DNA of 64,000 bases from Streptomyces tauricus (GTDB taxonomy: Bacteria; Actinomycetota; Actinomycetes; Streptomycetales; Streptomycetaceae). Below the pieces are notes generated by a model that saw only the letters and a list, made by a program, of their open reading frames with translations, did no database searches and was not told the origin of the DNA. The position numbers and the translations under genes are program-made. Location: the NCBI RefSeq assembly GCF_014650955.1, contig NZ_BMVY01000010.1, positions 186,001 to 250,000 on the forward strand, given 5' to 3'. Position 1 is the stretch's first letter; every line of letters begins with the position of its first letter. Shown one piece after another: positions 43,429-51,939 of this stretch.

Positions 43429-44436
43429 CTAACAGACCTCTTCGAGATCACGCCAGTCCCGTGTATCGGGACTGTCGGCGACCCACCCGTCCAGCAGCCC
43501 CCGCACCAAGGAGGCCGGGGCCGCGAGGCCGCATTCCCGCTCCGGCACCCACAGCTGCCCGTCGGTCCGGTGACCGAGCGGCCCGGGATGCCCCGGCTCA
43601 CTGTGATCGTGCGGATCGAGATGCTCGCCGTCCCCCTCGTCGGACGGCATCCGTGACTCGGAGCACATCCGGCACAGCAGCCGCACGGACGACGACCAGT
43701 CCTCCGCGGCGAACCCCGCGTCGGCCGCGAGCCGCTCCAGGGCGTCCCGGTCGTCCTCGGTCTCCGCCTCCAGGAGCACGACCCAGGTGGGCACCGGTGA
43801 GGGCGCCCACAGCTCGATCTCGTCGAATACGGGATACGCGTGCCCCGCGGCGGTCGTCCGCTCCCCGTGGGGAACTCCGTCGTGCAGGACGACCTCGCCC
43901 CAGCGCCGCCCGGAGGACGGCAGCGGGATGGAGAGGACCTCGATACGGGCGGGGTCCAGCCGCCGGCCCCACACGACCTCGGCCTCGCCCTCGGGCGACA
44001 GCCTTACGGCCGCGCTGCCCAGGTCCATGCCGACCGGCTCACCGGAGGCGCCCGCCCCCGTGCCGGTCTTGGGCCGCGAGGCGCCGCCGGGCACCTTCAG
44101 CCCGTACGCCTGCCAGGCCCGCCGGGCCAGCGGCCAGTCCTGAAGGGCGGTCGCCGCGATGCCGACGTTCCACCAATCGGGGGCCCCGGTCTCCCGGTCG
44201 AGCAGGGCCACGGCCCGCAGACCGGCCGCTCGCGCCTGTTCCCAGTCGTGCCGGAACTTGTGCAGCAGCGCCAGGTTGAACCAGGACTCGGAAAGCCAGG
44301 GTTCCAGGTCCGCCGCACGTGTCAGCAGCGCCCCCGCGTCCTCGTACCGGCCGTCGCCGATGAGGGTGAACGCACGGTCGGTGGCCTGCCGCCATGAGGC
44401 GGAGGGCCGGTGCCGTCCCTTGCCGAAGATCCTCAC
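43429..44436 (-). CDS. TPR-repeat hypothetical protein
   Basis: This 335-residue protein has an N-terminal TPR-like region (about 15-105; ALLTRAADLEPWLSESWFNL, then ARAAGLRAVALLDRE). It is followed by a conserved actinobacterial domain (VRLSPEGEAEVVWGRRLDPA...VPTWVVLLEAETEDDRDALE) and a cysteine pair RLLCRMCSES. GTG 44436 has AGGCGGGA upstream. The role is unknown. It lies between def and the HD-domain genes, all on the minus strand, but there is a 116-bp gap on each side or more. Confidence 0.7.
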   Translation of the reverse strand: MRIFGKGRHRPSASWRQATDRAFTLIGDGRYEDAGALLTRAADLEPWLSESWFNLALLHKFRHDWEQARAAGLRAVALLDRETGAPDWWNVGIAATALQDWPLARRAWQAYGLKVPGGASRPKTGTGAGASGEPVGMDLGSAAVRLSPEGEAEVVWGRRLDPARIEVLSIPLPSSGRRWGEVVLHDGVPHGERTTAAGHAYPVFDEIELWAPSPVPTWVVLLEAETEDDRDALERLAADAGFAAEDWSSSVRLLCRMCSESRMPSDEGDGEHLDPHDHSEPGHPGPLGHRTDGQLWVPERECGLAAPASLVRGLLDGWVADSPDTRDWRDLEEVC

Positions 44437-44552
44437 GATTCCCGCCTGCCAGTTCGTTGAAGAGCGTGCAGCCTCGGGCTGGACTGTGCCCCCTGATGCC
44501 TCTTCCTCGCATCCAACCACGGACGGTCGGAGGGGCGCTCATTACCCATGGG

Positions 44553-45956
44553 TTACCCAACCAGAGGCAAGGTAAGACCGTCTCTCGCCAGCACCCTGGC
44601 CAGCGACTCGACGACCTCGGGCCGGTAGTCGCGCGCGGTGCCCAGCCGCAGCTCCTCCAGCGCCCTCAGCGGCCCCTCGGGGCCCGCTTCCCCGGCTGTC
44701 TCCTCGTACGCGTTGACGGCCCGCACGATCGACGCGCTGACCGGTTGTTCGCGGTACGGGTCCGCCTGCCGTTCCACCACGACGGCGACCGCGGCGGCCA
44801 CGCCCGTCTGGCGCACCACGGCACCGCCGAGCAGGGCGATGCGCCGCTGTTCGGCGGGGGCCAGGGCTGCCGTGGCACCGGCGGGTACGGGGTCGACGAG
44901 CGAGAGCTGGCCGATGTCGTGCATCAGGGCGGCGTACTCCAGGATCGTCAGTTCGGGTCCGGACAGGCCCAGCTCACGGCCGACGGCCCGGCTGAGCGCC
45001 GCCACGCGCCGGGCGTGCCCCGGCGGGGTGTAACCGGCTATCTCCGTGGCCCGGGCCAGGGAGGCGATGGTCTGGCGGTAGGTGGTCCGTACGGCCGCGT
45101 ACCGCCGGAAGGACAGCTGGGTGAGCAGCAGCGGCAGGGAGAAGACGGGCAGCGCCCACAGGCCCGCGACGGCGACCGCGAGCGCCATCACAGCCCCGGT
45201 CGCGCAGACCGCCGACCCGATGCCGAGCGTGCTCCGCAGCTCGTCCCGCAGCAGCGGTCCGAAGGGCCACCGGGTCCGCGCGTGCGCCATGGCCGCGGCC
45301 AGCACGGCGTCCCACAGCGCGGTCAGCAGGAGCAGCGCGACGACGAGCGCCGCGTACGCGGGTCCGGTCGCGACGCACTCAGCCAGCCTGCCCTGGTTGT
45401 AGAGGGGTTGGAAGCAGACCGCGGCGAACGCGACGGTCAGGACGCGCCGGGTGAGATGGTCCGCGGTGGGACCGCGGCCCTTCGCCACGTGCGGCACGCA
45501 GCCCAGCAGGGAGGCGGCCGTGACCACGGCGACGATCTGCGGGACCCCGTCGTGGGTGGGGTGTCCGGCGTTCTCGCCGAGCAGCGCGTAGGCGAGGGCC
45601 CCGGCGGCGGCCAGCGGCGCCGACTCGCGTTCCTCGGCACCGCTCCACCGGGCCAGCTCGCCCATGCCGATGAGTACGGCGAAGGCCAGAGCGGCCCCGC
45701 GCTCCTCGATGCCACCCCAGAGGGTGACGCCGAGGGCGACGACGGCGACCAGCGCGGCACCGGCCCGCACGGCCGTGAGGGCGAGCGGGACACGGGGGAG
45801 GTTCACCTCGGCGCCCACCGACGAGGCGACACCGCTGTCGTTGCCGTGGCTGCTGACGCTGCCGTCGCCGTCGCCGTCGCCGTCGCCGGCTGACGGGAGC
45901 GGTCTGGTGTCGTCGTCGGTCGACGGGAACGGCCCGTTGTTGTCCGTCGTGCTCAT
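44553..45956 (-). CDS. Membrane protein with HD-type output domain
   Basis: This 467-residue protein has a low-complexity acidic N-terminus with (Asp-Gly)4, six or more transmembrane helices (about 55-260) and a C-terminal HD domain (GHARRVAALSRAVGREL, YAALMHDIGQLSLVDP). The GYP extension of HD-GYP enzymes is not seen, so cyclic-di-GMP hydrolysis is doubtful; it may be a degenerate or regulatory paralogue of its neighbour. The ATG overlaps the stop of the HD-GYP gene upstream (ATGA). Confidence 0.8.
   Translation of the reverse strand: MSTTDNNGPFPSTDDDTRPLPSAGDGDGDGDGSVSSHGNDSGVASSVGAEVNLPRVPLALTAVRAGAALVAVVALGVTLWGGIEERGAALAFAVLIGMGELARWSGAEERESAPLAAAGALAYALLGENAGHPTHDGVPQIVAVVTAASLLGCVPHVAKGRGPTADHLTRRVLTVAFAAVCFQPLYNQGRLAECVATGPAYAALVVALLLLTALWDAVLAAAMAHARTRWPFGPLLRDELRSTLGIGSAVCATGAVMALAVAVAGLWALPVFSLPLLLTQLSFRRYAAVRTTYRQTIASLARATEIAGYTPPGHARRVAALSRAVGRELGLSGPELTILEYAALMHDIGQLSLVDPVPAGATAALAPAEQRRIALLGGAVVRQTGVAAAVAVVVERQADPYREQPVSASIVRAVNAYEETAGEAGPEGPLRALEELRLGTARDYRPEVVESLARVLARDGLTLPLVG
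45861..45887 (-). repeat. 6-bp tandem repeat encoding Asp-Gly units
   Basis: Four and a half GCCGTC units (minus strand GACGGC) encode (Asp-Gly)n near residue 25 of the HD-domain membrane protein. Being 6 bp, changes keep the frame. Confidence 0.85.
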
Positions 45957-47347
45957 GGGCCGGGCCCGCCGACGGTTCCGCGGTGGGGTGCCAGGTTCGT
46001 GGGAGCGCGTGGCGCCGGCGGGTGGGGCTCGGCGCCCGGCCGTGTCTCGTCGGCGGTCACCACCGGGTGCCACCCCTGCCGGACGAGCGCCCGCACGAAG
46101 GCCTCCACCATCCGCGGATCGAACTGCGCCCCGGCGCAGCGCTCCAGCTCCTGGAGCGCCACCGAGACCGGCCGCGCCCGCCGGTACGAGCGGGTCGACG
46201 TCATCGCGTCGAACGCGTCGGCCACCGCCACCACCCGGGCGAACTCCGGGATCTGGCACCCCTTCAGCCCGTACGGATAGCCGCTCCCGTCGAGCCGTTC
46301 GTGGTGGTGCAGGATCGCCGACCTGGCCTCGCCGAGGAATCCGATCCCGCGGACCATCTCGTGCCCGTACTCGGGATGCAGCTCGATCACCCGGCGTTCC
46401 TCGGGCGTCAGCGGCCCGTCCTTGCGCAGCAGCCGGGTGGGCACGCCGAGTTTGCCCACGTCGTGCAGGATGCCGGCGAACCTGAGCACCTCGGCCCGTT
46501 CGTCGTCCATGCCCAGTTCACGGGCGATCATCATCGACGCCTGTCCCACCCGTTCGCTGTGCCCGCGGGTGTATCCGTCCTTGATGTCGACGGCTTGCAC
46601 CAGCGCCCGGATGGTGGCCCGGTGGGCGGCCCGCTCCCGGTGGTACTGGGCGAACACCCACCAGGACACGTACATCGGCAGCAGCACGAGCAGCGCGGCG
46701 GCCGGGCCGTACGGGCTGCGCCAGAGCACCGCCATCATCAGCCCCGCGAGGCCGTGCACGGCGACGGGCGCGAGCGAGCGCAGGAACAGGCCGCGCCAGG
46801 CGGCCCGTACCGGTACCCGCTCGGCGAGCGCCAGGATGCCCCCGTCGAGCACGGTCAGTACCAGGCAGAACGCCACCACGGCCGCGCCGGCGGCCACCAG
46901 GGCGTAGGGGAAGTCGGACGTGACGACCGCGTCCCGGCCGCCCAGCGACCAGTGGACCTTCGACGCGGCCCACGTGCTGAGCGCGAGCTGCGCGGCCCGC
47001 CACACCCGGCGCAGCCACCGCGGCCGCTGCTCGACCCGGGCCAGCAGCGCCCCCGGCAACGGTACGAGCGCGGCGGCGGGCGGTGGCAGCAGGAACGCGG
47101 CGGCGAGCATGACCGGCGTATGCCATCTGAGGGAGGCCCCTGCCTCGCCGGACGCGCCCGCGCCCTCGGGCTCGCCGTCGCCCGCGAAGCGGCTCGCGGC
47201 GAGCAGTTCGCAGGCCGCGCAGAGCGCCGCGAACAGCGCCACCGCGGGCCAGGGAGCGCGGGTGTCCGGAACCGGCACGGCACAGAACGCCGCGGCGAGC
47301 GCGGTGCAGACGACGTAGACACGCGCCCACGGCGGGACCGACCGCAT
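45953..47347 (-). CDS. Membrane HD-GYP domain protein, putative c-di-GMP phosphodiesterase
   Basis: This 464-residue protein has about six to seven transmembrane helices in residues 1-235, then a full HD-GYP domain: GYTRGHSERV, AGILHDVGKLGVP, and HHHERLDGSGYPYGLKG. The metal ligands and the GYP segment are intact, so it probably degrades cyclic-di-GMP to pGpG or GMP at the membrane. The C-terminus is Pro-rich. GGAGGGGAG lies 6 nt before ATG 47347. It is coupled to the second HD protein downstream. Confidence 0.87.
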   Translation of the reverse strand: MRSVPPWARVYVVCTALAAAFCAVPVPDTRAPWPAVALFAALCAACELLAASRFAGDGEPEGAGASGEAGASLRWHTPVMLAAAFLLPPPAAALVPLPGALLARVEQRPRWLRRVWRAAQLALSTWAASKVHWSLGGRDAVVTSDFPYALVAAGAAVVAFCLVLTVLDGGILALAERVPVRAAWRGLFLRSLAPVAVHGLAGLMMAVLWRSPYGPAAALLVLLPMYVSWWVFAQYHRERAAHRATIRALVQAVDIKDGYTRGHSERVGQASMMIARELGMDDERAEVLRFAGILHDVGKLGVPTRLLRKDGPLTPEERRVIELHPEYGHEMVRGIGFLGEARSAILHHHERLDGSGYPYGLKGCQIPEFARVVAVADAFDAMTSTRSYRRARPVSVALQELERCAGAQFDPRMVEAFVRALVRQGWHPVVTADETRPGAEPHPPAPRAPTNLAPHRGTVGGPGP

Positions 47348-47607
47348 GGCGCAGCTCCCCTCCGGCACAGACCACTCGCACGAGCCCTGTACGGATCCGG
47401 CACGGGCCCCGTGCAGACCTCGTGCAGGCCTCCGTACAGCCTTCGGGACATGGACGATAGGGCGGTCGGGTGGGGCTCGGGGGAGGCATGGGCCGATTCA
47501 CCGGGCCGAGGGGAGCAGATTCGCCCGTTCGAGTGAGCCGCGCGCTCGTACGAGGTTCGCGCCGGGCCGGAGCCGTCAACGCCCGGATCGGTCTCCGGGC
47601 CGGCGGT

Positions 47608-47997
47608 TCAGCGCGCCACGTCGGCCGCGAGCGCCTGGGTCAACTGCTCCACCGTGGCGGGCGACTCCCGCTGGAGCGCGGCGAGGTCGAGGCCGTCGTC
47701 CCCCATCACGGTCAGCAGGGCACGGTCGCCCACGGCCATGACGATGACGTGTCCCGAGCCGCACCTCGCCACCACCTCGCGCAGCGCCCCGACGCCCGTC
47801 TGGTCGGCCATACGGCGGGCCACCCCGAGGGTCGCGGCGGCGAGCGCGGCGACGGACTCGGCGTGGGAGGAGTCCGTGTCGGCGACCACGAGGAGTCCGT
47901 CCGCGGTGGACAGGACGCTTTCGGAGACCCCCATCACCCGGTCGCGCAGAGAGGTCAGGATCTCGGTGAGGGGATTGGGCTGCGACGTGTCGCTCAT
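47608..47997 (-). CDS. Roadblock/LC7 domain protein
   Basis: This 129-residue roadblock-fold protein reads SLRDRVMGVSESVLSTADGL, DTDSSHAESVAALAAATLGV and VIVMAVGDRALLTVMGDDGL. In bacteria such proteins are partners of small Ras-like GTPases (MglB; CvnB of Streptomyces conservons). No GTPase gene is in this cluster. AAGGAG precedes ATG 47997. It is 49 bp downstream of the low-complexity protein gene. Confidence 0.85.
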   Translation of the reverse strand: MSDTSQPNPLTEILTSLRDRVMGVSESVLSTADGLLVVADTDSSHAESVAALAAATLGVARRMADQTGVGALREVVARCGSGHVIVMAVGDRALLTVMGDDGLDLAALQRESPATVEQLTQALAADVAR

Positions 47998-48046
47998 GGC
48001 GCTCCTTGCTGCGTGCATGTGTGGTCGTGGTGCGGTCGGAGCGGTA

Positions 48047-48667
48047 TCAGTCGGCTTCCGGAAGTGCGCCCAGGCCCCGGCGGACCCGGCGCAGCATGTC
48101 GAGAGAGGGCTGATCGGCGGCCAGCTGCTCGGGCGACAACGGGGGCAAAGCGAACGGCTTCGCACCGGCGGACGAGCCGTCCCCCCGCACCGGCAGGGGC
48201 GGCGGCCTACGCGCGAACGCCGACGGCGGGCTACCCGCCCCCCGCTCGCCACCCGAACCCGACGCCGCGCCCCCGCCCCAGGCCCCGCCGCCAACTCCGG
48301 CTTCGGCACCGGACACCGCCCCCGGCTCGGCGCCCGTCCGCGGCGCCGACCCGGCATCCGCTCCCGGTACGTCCTCCCGTGCCGACGCGGTGTCCGAACC
48401 CGACCCGGCGTCCGATCCCGATACGCCATCTGACGCCGGTACCACATCCGGCCCCGGTACGGCACCCGCTCCGGGTACGCCATCCCGTGCCGACGCGAAG
48501 TCCCGCGCCAACCCGGCATCCGGACCCGAAGCGGCATCCGGACCCGAAGCGGCGCCCGGACCCGGCCCGGCATCCGCGCCGCGCGTTCGCCGGTTCGCCG
48601 TGCGTCGGGCTTCCGCGGCTGTCCCCCGTCGAAGACGCTTCGCCGCCCGACGTCTGCTTGAACTCAC
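48047..48667 (-). CDS. Low-complexity protein of the roadblock cluster
   Basis: This 206-residue protein has an Arg-rich start, then about 110 residues of Ala/Gly/Pro/Asp/Ser repeats (GPDAASGPDAG, VSGSDAGSGSD), and a more ordered end, FALPPLSPEQLAADQPSLDM and RRVRRGLGALPEAD. GTG at 48667 overlaps the stop of the DUF4388 gene by one base, which supports it as a real cistron. The C-terminal segment is the likely functional, partner-binding part. No homologue is recognised. Confidence 0.6.
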   Translation of the reverse strand: MSSSRRRAAKRLRRGTAAEARRTANRRTRGADAGPGPGAASGPDAASGPDAGLARDFASARDGVPGAGAVPGPDVVPASDGVSGSDAGSGSDTASAREDVPGADAGSAPRTGAEPGAVSGAEAGVGGGAWGGGAASGSGGERGAGSPPSAFARRPPPLPVRGDGSSAGAKPFALPPLSPEQLAADQPSLDMLRRVRRGLGALPEAD

Positions 48668-49680
48668 TAGCCCCCGTGCCCCCCGGTCGTCCCCGCGGGC
48701 AGAGCGTCGCTTCCCTCAGCGGGCGTCTGCCCCGACGGGCCTTCCCGCGCCTGCCCGTCCGGCACGAGGGCCTCGCGCGGCTCGCCCTCGCGGGCCCCGA
48801 CTGCCTGCGACTGGCCGTCGCGCGGTCGGCTCGCGCCGGTCCGGTCGTCCCCCGGCCATGAGGCGCCGCCGCGCGTACGCCTCGGCAGCGGTGCCGCCTT
48901 CGCGGGCGGCTCGGCCTGCGGGGTGTTCGTCGCGGGCGCGTCCGGGGCGCCGCGGGCCGGCAGCACGCGCGGGGCGGTGCTGGGCCGCCCCTCGGACGGG
49001 CCGCCCGTCTCCCAGCGGATGAGGCCCTGGGCCTCCAGACGGGTCAGGTCCAGCATGATCGCGTACAGCCCGCGCCCGAGGGTGAAGGCCATGTCCCGGG
49101 CGGTACGGCGGCCGTTGACGGTGCTCAGCACCGCGCGGTGACGGTCCGAAAGGCCACGGCGCAGGCCGGCGTCCGGAACCGCCGCGGGCCGTATCCGGGC
49201 GAGTTCACCCGGCGCGCCCCACGCGCCGGAGAGCCGCACGATGCGCCGAGTGGTCTCCTCGGTCAGCCGCCGCGGCTCCACACCGGACCCGGCGTGGAGG
49301 GTCGGTTCCGGGCCGTCCAGCGTCCAGCCGCCGGGCGGCCCGATCGCCACGGCGAAGGCCGCGTCGAACACCGCCGCGGTGCACACGACTTCCAGTTCGG
49401 CGGCGCCGATCAGCCCGGCGGACACCAGGTACCCGCCCAGCCGGTCCGTGTCGGGCTCCGCCGCACAGGCGGCCAGCCAGGTCTCGTCGTCGACACGACC
49501 CGGTGTGAGCAGCACGGAGGTGGCGGTCGGGGCCCCGGGGGTCTCGACCGCGACAATCAGTCCGCCCCTCAGGTGAATCGTTCCGCCTGGGGATCCGGAC
49601 ACCCGGACGGTGCCGCTGTGACCGTCTTCGTGCAACCCCTGCAACAGCGCGGGCAGATTGCGCGCCTCGGCTGTCGTCAT
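48667..49680 (-). CDS. DUF4388 (PATAN-type) domain protein
   Basis: In this 337-residue protein the first 200 residues form a DUF4388-like region (LPALLQGLHEDGHSGTVRVS, GTIHLRGGLIVAVETPGAPT), followed by a winged-helix-like segment (TVNGRRTARDMAFTLGRGLY). The last 110 residues are disordered and Arg/Pro/Gly-rich. PATAN/DUF4388 domains occur in two-component and GTPase-linked systems as protein-interaction modules. The ATG overlaps the stop of the upstream roadblock gene (ATGA). Confidence 0.82.
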   Translation of the reverse strand: MTTAEARNLPALLQGLHEDGHSGTVRVSGSPGGTIHLRGGLIVAVETPGAPTATSVLLTPGRVDDETWLAACAAEPDTDRLGGYLVSAGLIGAAELEVVCTAAVFDAAFAVAIGPPGGWTLDGPEPTLHAGSGVEPRRLTEETTRRIVRLSGAWGAPGELARIRPAAVPDAGLRRGLSDRHRAVLSTVNGRRTARDMAFTLGRGLYAIMLDLTRLEAQGLIRWETGGPSEGRPSTAPRVLPARGAPDAPATNTPQAEPPAKAAPLPRRTRGGASWPGDDRTGASRPRDGQSQAVGAREGEPREALVPDGQAREGPSGQTPAEGSDALPAGTTGGHGG

Positions 49681-50042
49681 GCGAGCACCTCGGCGGCCCG
49701 GTCGGCCAGACTCCGCGTGGCGAGCGCCAGGTTGGCCCGTTCCCGGTCCATCCCCGCGGTCAGCAGCAGCGGGTCGCCGACCGGCCGCGCGACGGCGAGC
49801 AGCACCTGGTGGCGCCGCGTGCTGGTCATGATCACGCTCTCCAACTCCCCCTCGGCGCCCGCCCGCCCCAGTCGTTCGGCGATGAGGGCCGCGAGTTCGG
49901 CGCACTCGGCGCCGTCCCCCGCCTCGTCCGCGTTCCCGGCCACCCCGTAGGTGAGGCCGGTGACCGCGTCGACCAGGGCGACGCCGGTGACTCCGGGGGA
50001 GTCGAGAAGCCGGACCAGGGAGGCATCAACGGCCGTCGTCAT
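49677..50042 (-). CDS. Roadblock/LC7-like protein, minus-strand copy
   Basis: This 121-residue protein starts MTTAVDASLVRLLDSPGVTG and reads VALVDAVTGLTYGVAGNADE, VIMTSTRRHQVLLAVARPVG and ERANLALATRSLADRAAEVL. It has the same length and layout as the divergently encoded protein at 50206, so the two are diverged duplicates. It heads a translationally coupled run (roadblock, DUF4388, low-complexity protein). The likely role is a scaffold or GTPase-regulatory partner. Confidence 0.8.
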   Translation of the reverse strand: MTTAVDASLVRLLDSPGVTGVALVDAVTGLTYGVAGNADEAGDGAECAELAALIAERLGRAGAEGELESVIMTSTRRHQVLLAVARPVGDPLLLTAGMDRERANLALATRSLADRAAEVLA

Positions 50043-50205
50043 TACCCCGTTCCCCCTTCACGTCTTGACGTCGCACACTACTTTGAGCTTCAACTTACGC
50101 AACAGACGCCATATTTTGTATTTTGTGACGCACTACCCGCTTGTGTTCGATCGTAGTTGTACAGGCAACGACCGAACAGCGTCACCGAGGAATTGGGGCA
50201 GCAGC
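50043..50205. promoter_or_regulatory. AT-rich divergent promoter region of the roadblock pair
   Basis: This 163-bp region is unusually AT-rich for the window (stretches such as CATATTTTGTATTTTGTGAC at about 50110). It separates the two divergent roadblock-like genes and must carry both promoters. No known operator was recognised. Confidence 0.5.
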
Positions 50206-50571
50206 ATGAACATCGAGACCGCGCTCAAGGAAGCCATGTCCGTGGAAGGCGCCATCGGCGTCTCCCTCGTCGACTACGAGAGCGGCATGGCGCTCGGCAC
50301 GCTCGGCGGCGGACCGACGCTCGACCTGGAACTCGCGTCGGCGGGCAACACCGAGGTGATGCGCGCGAAGCTGCGGACGCTCTCCTCGCTGGCCATGGAC
50401 GACACCATCGAGGACATCCTGATCACGCTGGGCAAGCAGTACCACCTGATACGCCCGCTCACCGCCAGCGGCGGCACGCTCTTCCTGTACCTCGCGCTCG
50501 ACCGCAGCCGCAGCAACCTCGCGCTGGCCCGGCACAGCCTCAAGCGGATCGAAACGGCACTGGAGGTCTGA
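50206..50571 (+). CDS. Roadblock/LC7-like protein, plus-strand copy
   Basis: This 121-residue protein reads MNIETALKEAMSVEGAIGVS, LVDYESGMALGTLGGGPTLD, ILITLGKQYHLIRPLTASGG and RSNLALARHSLKRIETALEV. It is a paralogue of the divergent 121-residue protein at 49677. It is monocistronic and followed by a strong terminator. A GGGG lies 4 nt before the ATG, with GAGG farther up. Confidence 0.8.
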   Translation: MNIETALKEAMSVEGAIGVSLVDYESGMALGTLGGGPTLDLELASAGNTEVMRAKLRTLSSLAMDDTIEDILITLGKQYHLIRPLTASGGTLFLYLALDRSRSNLALARHSLKRIETALEV

Positions 50572-50635
50572 CGCCAAGCCCGCCGCGTCTGCCAAGCCCG
50601 CCACACGCCCCACGGCGGCCACACCCACAACGCAC

Positions 50636-50668
50636 CGATGCCGGACCGGCTGAACCGGTCCGGCATCG
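50636..50668. terminator. Terminator between a roadblock gene and rsrA
   Basis: CGATGCCGGACCGG (50636-50649) pairs perfectly with CCGGTCCGGCATCG (50655-50668) around CTGAA. This 14-bp stem between convergent genes could serve both. Confidence 0.8.
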
Positions 50669-50697
50669 GGTGTGTCTACAGGGGGCTCGGGAGCCGC

Positions 50698-51015
50698 TCA
50701 GCCCTCGGCGGCGGCGCCGCGCACGTCCGCGGTCGTGACCTCGTGCTCGGGCACCGCCTCGCCCGAACGGATCAGCTCGATACGGCCCATGACCTTCGCC
50801 CGCAGATCGGTCGGCACGTCGTCCTGACCACAGCACCGCTTGACGAGCTTCTTCACGGCCTGCTCGAGCCCGTACTTCTCAAGGCACGGTGAGCACTCCT
50901 CGAAGTGCACCTCGAACTTGGTGCAGTCGGCATCGGGCATCTCGTGGTCGAGGAACTCGTAGAGATGATCGAGTACTTCACTGCAGTCCGTCTCGTGCGG
51001 CTCTCCGCAGCTCAT
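50698..51015 (-). CDS. rsrA: Redox-sensitive zinc anti-sigma factor RsrA
   Basis: This 105-residue ZAS-family anti-sigma factor has Cys11 and the motif His37-x3-Cys41-x2-Cys44, which bind zinc. Other cysteines are at 3, 31, 61 and 62, matching S. coelicolor RsrA. On disulfide stress the trigger cysteines oxidise, zinc is lost and SigR is freed. The ATG overlaps the sigR stop (ATGA), so the two are made in a coupled way. It is transcribed from the sigR promoters, including the SigR-dependent one at 51940. Confidence 0.96.
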   Translation of the reverse strand: MSCGEPHETDCSEVLDHLYEFLDHEMPDADCTKFEVHFEECSPCLEKYGLEQAVKKLVKRCCGQDDVPTDLRAKVMGRIELIRSGEAVPEHEVTTADVRGAAAEG

Positions 51016-51692
51016 GAGCCCGAGCCTTTCGTTCCGTCCGACTCTCCGGCGCCCGCCGGGACGAGGCCGCGGTCCTTGGCGTAGTCCTCCAGCATGCCGC
51101 GCAACTGACGGCGACCCCTGTGCAGGCGGGACATCACCGTACCGATGGGTGTCCCCATGATGTCCGCGATCTCCTTGTACGCAAAGCCCTCGACGTCCGC
51201 GAGATAGACCGCGATGCGGAACTCCTCGGGGATCGCCTGCAGCGCCGACTTGACGTCCGAGTCGGGCAGGTGGTCGAGCGCCTGCGACTCGGCGGAGCGC
51301 AGACCGGTCGACATGTGCGACTCGGCGCGCGCCAGCTGCCAGTCCTCGATCTCCTCGGCGGCGGACCGCTGGGGCTCGCGCTGCTTCTTGCGGTACGAGT
51401 TGATGAAGGTGTTGGTGAGGATCCTGTACAGCCACGCCTTGAGGTTGGTGCCCTCACGGAACTGGTGGAAGGACGCGTACGCCTTGGCGTACGTCTCCTG
51501 CACCAGGTCCTCGGCGTCGGCCGGGTTCCGCGTCATGCGCAGCGCGGCCGAGTACATCTGGTCGAGGAACTCCAGCGCGTCCCGCTCGAAGCGCACATTG
51601 CGCTCAGCGGTCGACTCGCTGCTGCCCGTGTCCTCGGGCTGCTCCGCCTGGCCGTTTTCGGTCCCTGCGTCGGTCCCTGTGACCGGACCCAC
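51012..51692 (-). CDS. sigR: ECF sigma factor SigR
   Basis: This 226-residue ECF sigma factor has region 2 (MYSAALRMTRNPADAEDLVQ, AYASFHQFREGTNLKAWLYR) and region 4 (IPEEFRIAVYLADVEGFAYK, IGTVMSRLHRGRRQLR). It directs the thiol-oxidative-stress regulon (thioredoxin, mycothiol, proteases). GTG 51692 gives the family N-terminus MGPVTGTD. An in-frame ATG at 51878 would give a 288-residue form comparable to the unstable SigR-prime isoform made from the induced promoter. Confidence 0.95.
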   Translation of the reverse strand: MGPVTGTDAGTENGQAEQPEDTGSSESTAERNVRFERDALEFLDQMYSAALRMTRNPADAEDLVQETYAKAYASFHQFREGTNLKAWLYRILTNTFINSYRKKQREPQRSAAEEIEDWQLARAESHMSTGLRSAESQALDHLPDSDVKSALQAIPEEFRIAVYLADVEGFAYKEIADIMGTPIGTVMSRLHRGRRQLRGMLEDYAKDRGLVPAGAGESDGTKGSGS

Positions 51693-51939
51693 CTCCTCCA
51701 GAGTCTGGGCGGGGCCGAAACCGGTCCCACCTGAATCGGAGAATAGACGACCAGCGGTCGCGGCGGCTTGCCGATCCGGTCCGCCCGCCACCCGAACAGG
51801 GGCGGTCTTCGCCGCGTGCAGCACCGACCACTCCAGGTCTGTGCTGCTGCCACGGCTCGGGCAGATGGTCGAACCCATGCGGCGGACTTCCTCTCGTACG
51901 ACGTCTCCCAGCACACCTTCCGTGCTGTCTGATCCGCAC

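Noticed and set aside
44553..50571. Canonical conservon (CvnA-D)
   Set aside because: No sensor kinase, DUF742 protein or Ras-like GTPase is present; only roadblock-type members are shared.
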